26,210 bases of DNA from Lachnospiraceae bacterium (lineage in GTDB: Bacteria > Bacillota_A > Clostridia > Lachnospirales > Lachnospiraceae). The DNA lies in NCBI GenBank assembly GCA_028694115.1, contig JAQUUB010000058.1:1-26210 (forward strand), in the 5' to 3' direction. Position numbers and translations under genes: made by a program. The notes under the pieces are model-generated. The model did no database searches, had not been told where the DNA came from, and saw only the letters and a list, made by a program, of their open reading frames with translations. Of the stretch, positions 24,051 through 26,210 are shown piece after piece (position 1 is the stretch's first letter; every line of letters starts with the position of its first letter).

Positions 24051-24087
24051 AATAGAAAAATTTGTATGTAAGTAATACAGAAAAATT
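24038..24087. repeat. 25-bp tandem direct repeat (two copies) across the stop codon
   Basis: Copies at 24038-24062 and 24063-24087 both start TGTATGTAAGTAA and end AGAAAAATT, differing at two positions. The first copy contains the last codons and the TAA of the aminotransferase gene; the second repeats them outside it. It looks like a replication-slippage duplication. Confidence 0.85.
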
Positions 24088-24566
24088 TGTTGTGCTTTGT
24101 CAAATAAAGTGGTAAAATTACTTGAATTCTTCAATGAATATTTCCAAATAAAGCTTGAATAAATAAGGTTTAAGAGATTATCCATTCGATTACTTGTTAC
24201 TAAGGATATGGTATTGGTAAATAATCATGTGTGATGGTTTGTCAGAATATGCAAAAGAAGAATCTTAGAGCAGTGTTTACCCAGTAAGAAATAAAATTCA
24301 CTTACCTATTTTGGATGAAAACTATAAAATTGGTCTATGAGATAAGAGGATTGATTGCAAATGAGGGGATTTTCATATAGTTATGAGATGATCTATTGTT
24401 TATAAGAAGGTGAATCAGACCATTAAATCAATCCCCAAAATCGAAAGAAATACTAATTGATTTTGAGGGATATCAATTGTATAAGTCTTTTCCAGTATAT
24501 AAGGTAATCCAGTATGATTTAAAGATATAGGTTCTTGGGTGGTAAGTAGAAAGTGGAGTGCTTCAA
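24051..24566. other. About 510-base intergenic region before the DUF4062 gene
   Basis: No gene is supported. It opens with the second copy of the 25-bp repeat. A run at 24090-24118 (TTGTGC, 17-base gap, TAAAAT) has promoter-like spacing but lies more than 400 bases from the next gene. An imperfect hairpin lies at 24432-24470. Short open runs are broken by stops in all frames and I see no recognisable protein fragment. Confidence 0.5.
24432..24470. repeat. Imperfect inverted repeat upstream of the DUF4062 gene
   Basis: TCCC-C-AAAATC pairs with GATTTT-GA-GGGA across a 16-base loop. It lies about 100 bases before the gene start. It could be an operator or leader structure; the support is only the pairing. 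Confidence 0.3.
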
Positions 24567-25838
24567 ATGAGAAAAAAACTACAAGTATTTGTCTCGTCTA
24601 CATTTACAGATTTAGTTGAAGAGCGACAAGCGGCGGTAGAGGCTATTCTTGATGCTGGTCATATACCAGCAGGAATGGAACTATTTAAAGGTGGAAAATC
24701 AAAACTAAAAACTATTTATAATTGGATTGATAATTCGGATGTTTACTTACTTCTTTTGGGAGGAAGATATGGAAGTGTTGATGAAGAATCAGGTCTAAGT
24801 TTTACCCAGTGTGAGTATGAGTATGCTCTTTCAAAAGGGATGCCAGTTTTTGAAATTGTCTTAGCGGATAGTTTTTTATGTACTAAAGCGGCATTAAGTA
24901 GTCGAAATGAAATTTTTGAGAAAGTTTATAGAAAAAAATATGAAAAATTTAAGTCTAGTATTTTGTTATCGAAGTCTTTACGCTTTGCAAAAAATACCGA
25001 CAATATTATAGCCCATATTCATGCTATGCTAAACGATATCTTTTTTGACGAAGATTATAAATTAGTTGGATGGATAAGGGCAAATAATAGTAACGATGAT
25101 TTGAGCTTATGTTCCGAGAAGCAATTGAGAGAGTTAAATTTAAAATATCATAAAGAAATATTATACAGACGATATCCGTTTGATATGTCCGAATTTGCTA
25201 ATATAGTTTGTGAATGTACAGACAGATCGATAAATGTAGATGGTATTTATGATACTTTTCACAGAGTAGTTGAATTATTCCCACAGATGTCTGGCTTGAC
25301 AAAGATTGTGACTACAAACATAATGAAATATAGTTTTTTAAGTAAAAATCATCAATCGTTTGGAATACGTTTTGAAGCTACAAAACAGCAGGCGGAGTCA
25401 TTTGTTATAGAGAAATTGATAATAAACGAAAAAAATTATGATGATGAGTTGAAGGTAGATATTACTAAGAATGAAGATAGAGGACAACTTATATACGAGG
25501 TAAAGAGCCAGGAATCAATAAAAATACCAAATGTTCCATGCAATATTTATTATCAAAATAGTTATATTTGTCCGGCACTTGATTTTTATCAAGCATATAG
25601 ATTACCATTCCCATGTAAGAATTTTTCGGTCAATATTTTTTTGAGAGATGATATGTCGGATAATTATTCGATATTAGCATCAACCTTTTCGTCTTTTAGT
25701 AATGTTCATTCGGATGATTATCGTGCTTCAGAAATGAAAAATTTCAATTCTTGCTATTTGACCCTTCCGAGTTGGTCACTTGCTGGAGCAGGCTATGTTG
25801 TTACTATTAAGCAAAAATCTCAGGATAACCACATCTAG
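24567..25838 (+). CDS. DUF4062 domain protein, possible defence-related
   Basis: A 423-residue protein. The N-terminal 95 residues carry the DUF4062 pattern: LQVFVSSTFTDLVEERQ, HIPAGMELF, SDVYLLLLGGRYGS, and SFTQCEYEYALSKGMPVF. DUF4062 has a TIR-like flavodoxin fold and often forms the N-terminus of STAND-type or other proteins thought to act in phage defence or signalling. There is no obvious P-loop or WD/TPR repeat after it. Residues about 185-423 form a separate domain I do not recognise, ending CPALDFYQAYRLPFPCKNF ... LPSWSLAGAGYVVTI. The frame extends to a GTG at 24558, but that overlaps the GTGGAG ribosome site, and the ATG at 24567 is well placed. It stands alone at the edge of the locus, typical of accessory genes. 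Confidence 0.78.
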   Translation: MRKKLQVFVSSTFTDLVEERQAAVEAILDAGHIPAGMELFKGGKSKLKTIYNWIDNSDVYLLLLGGRYGSVDEESGLSFTQCEYEYALSKGMPVFEIVLADSFLCTKAALSSRNEIFEKVYRKKYEKFKSSILLSKSLRFAKNTDNIIAHIHAMLNDIFFDEDYKLVGWIRANNSNDDLSLCSEKQLRELNLKYHKEILYRRYPFDMSEFANIVCECTDRSINVDGIYDTFHRVVELFPQMSGLTKIVTTNIMKYSFLSKNHQSFGIRFEATKQQAESFVIEKLIINEKNYDDELKVDITKNEDRGQLIYEVKSQESIKIPNVPCNIYYQNSYICPALDFYQAYRLPFPCKNFSVNIFLRDDMSDNYSILASTFSSFSNVHSDDYRASEMKNFNSCYLTLPSWSLAGAGYVVTIKQKSQDNHI

Positions 25839-25904
25839 ATTTATGTGTTTGTACTTCAGAAGAATGTCTGTTTTGAAGTTCACAACACTAGAGCGTTTGC
25901 CTCA

Positions 25905-26006
25905 AATCAACAGGTGACGGATGTGATCTGCAATGCGTTTGGGGTGATAATCGGGGCTTTGCCTTGGGTGAGAAGATGGATGAACGGTGGCAGCGGAAAA
26001 AAGTGA
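25905..26006 (+). pseudogene. VanZ-family-like C-terminal fragment
   Basis: The run NQQVTDVICNAFGVIIGAL followed by a basic tail WVRRWMNGGSGKK and a stop resembles the last helix of VanZ-type membrane proteins (TDxxxNxxGxxxG). No start or upstream helices are present; the frame reads directly back into the DUF4062 stop codon. It is probably debris. The identification rests on one short motif. Confidence 0.35.
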
Positions 26007-26131
26007 AAGTATTTTCTGCTGCTTTTTGGTTTTATAGGTATGTTGCTGTTTCCTTTATCGCAAAGTACCTGGTTCTTGTTGATAACCTTAATCGTTCCCT
26101 TGACCGTATCTCTGGTCTTTATCTTGGCCAT
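25907..26131 (-). pseudogene. Truncated gene start (possibly from an integrative element)
   Basis: The minus-strand ATG at 26129-26131 has a strong AGGAGG six bases upstream, and the product opens MAKIKTRDTVKGTIKVI. From memory, similar openings occur in conserved proteins carried by conjugative elements of Clostridia. After about 20 residues (near 26068) the sequence becomes unusual (proline- and hydrophobic-rich, PIKPKSSRKYFHFFPLPPF) and runs antisense to the VanZ-like fragment. So a real gene start seems to have been joined to unrelated DNA. Only the first 20 codons are likely genuine. Confidence 0.4.
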
Positions 26132-26182
26132 AAAAGTCCTCCTTTTTTTAATTTATACACAAAAAAACGCACCCCTGTTGGG

Positions 26183-26206
26183 CAATGTCATTTAGATAAT
26201 GCATTG
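26183..26206. repeat. Bulged inverted repeat at the right edge
   Basis: CAATG-T-CATT pairs with AATG-CATTG around a five-base loop: nine pairs with one bulged T. It lies about 50 bases upstream of the minus-strand gene start at 26131 and may be part of its leader or of a flanking element. Confidence 0.35.
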
Positions 26207-26210
26207 AAAT

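Larger units (their letters stand above)
25839..26210. other. Rearranged right end: VanZ-like fragment and truncated foreign gene start
   Basis: After the DUF4062 stop the same + frame stays open to a TGA at 26004-26006. It includes the VanZ-like run NQQVTDVICNAFGVIIGA (about 25905-25958). From the right, a minus-strand gene start enters at 26131. Neither is complete. A bulged hairpin lies at 26183-26206. This looks like the border of a mobile or deleted segment. Confidence 0.5.

Noticed and set aside
24090..24118. Promoter-like pair TTGTGC, 17 bases, TAAAAT
   Set aside because: The spacing is right but the -35 is weak, the nearest downstream start is about 450 bases away, and AT-rich DNA yields such pairs often.
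25853..25879. 6-bp inverted repeat ACTTCA/TGAAGT after the DUF4062 stop as a terminator
   Set aside because: The stem is short, the loop is 15 bases and no U-tract follows.
26154..26190. Minus-strand terminator (CCC-loop-GGG followed by a run of T) upstream of the truncated gene
   Set aside because: The T-run is good, but the stem has only three G-C pairs plus wobble pairs, and the gene it would terminate is outside the window.
1..26210. CRISPR array, tRNA or rRNA genes
   Set aside because: No regularly spaced repeats and no tRNA- or rRNA-like segments were seen on either strand; the only tandem repeat is the two-copy 25-bp unit at 24038-24087.

Overview
This window looks like a surface-polysaccharide (capsule or exopolysaccharide) biosynthesis locus from an AT-rich, low-GC Gram-positive anaerobe of the Clostridia, most likely a gut Lachnospiraceae (Roseburia/Butyrivibrio/Blautia type). 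The evidence is the A+T-rich codon use, purine-rich Shine-Dalgarno sites close to the starts, an EpsG-type polymerase, a fused pyruvyl transferase / F420-hydrogenase-beta protein, and an IS3-like remnant of the kind common in that family. The placement is inference; no rRNA or tRNA gene is present to anchor it.

Layout. (1) 1-12625 is one tightly packed + strand operon with several overlapping stops and starts. It holds the C-terminal end of the initiating phosphoglycosyl transferase, a fused SDR/glycosyltransferase, two further GT4-type glycosyltransferases, an EpsG/Wzy-type polymerase, two CysE-like acyltransferases, two GT2 glycosyltransferases, a polysaccharide pyruvyl transferase, and a second pyruvyl transferase fused to an iron-sulfur/FrhB-like domain. 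(2) 12817-15321 adds another GT2 and the Wzx-type flippase. (3) 15322-15791 is non-coding with inverted repeats and possible gene debris. (4) 15792-20476 is a self-contained five-gene operon: ATP-grasp ligase, RraA-like aldolase, sugar-transfer-associated ATP-grasp, GNAT acetyltransferase and class I aminotransferase. (5) 20477-21691 is a scar region: a strong hairpin, gene fragments and a dead IS3-family transposase. (6) 21692-24050 carries an acyltransferase-3 membrane protein and a DegT/DnrJ/EryC1 sugar aminotransferase. (7) 24051-26210 is accessory DNA with a DUF4062 protein (a family often associated with defence) and a rearranged end with a VanZ-like fragment and a truncated minus-strand gene.

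How it works together. The phosphoglycosyl transferase starts the repeat unit on undecaprenyl phosphate, and about six glycosyltransferase domains extend it. Acetyl, acyl and pyruvyl groups decorate it, the flippase exports it and the EpsG-like protein polymerises it. The most interesting part is the 15792-20476 operon. Aldolase plus aminotransferase plus two ATP-grasp ligases plus N-acetyltransferase is the toolkit expected for building an unusual amino acid by aldol chemistry and joining it through amide bonds, probably as a non-carbohydrate decoration of the polysaccharide. That role is inferred from family chemistry and context, not shown by the sequence.
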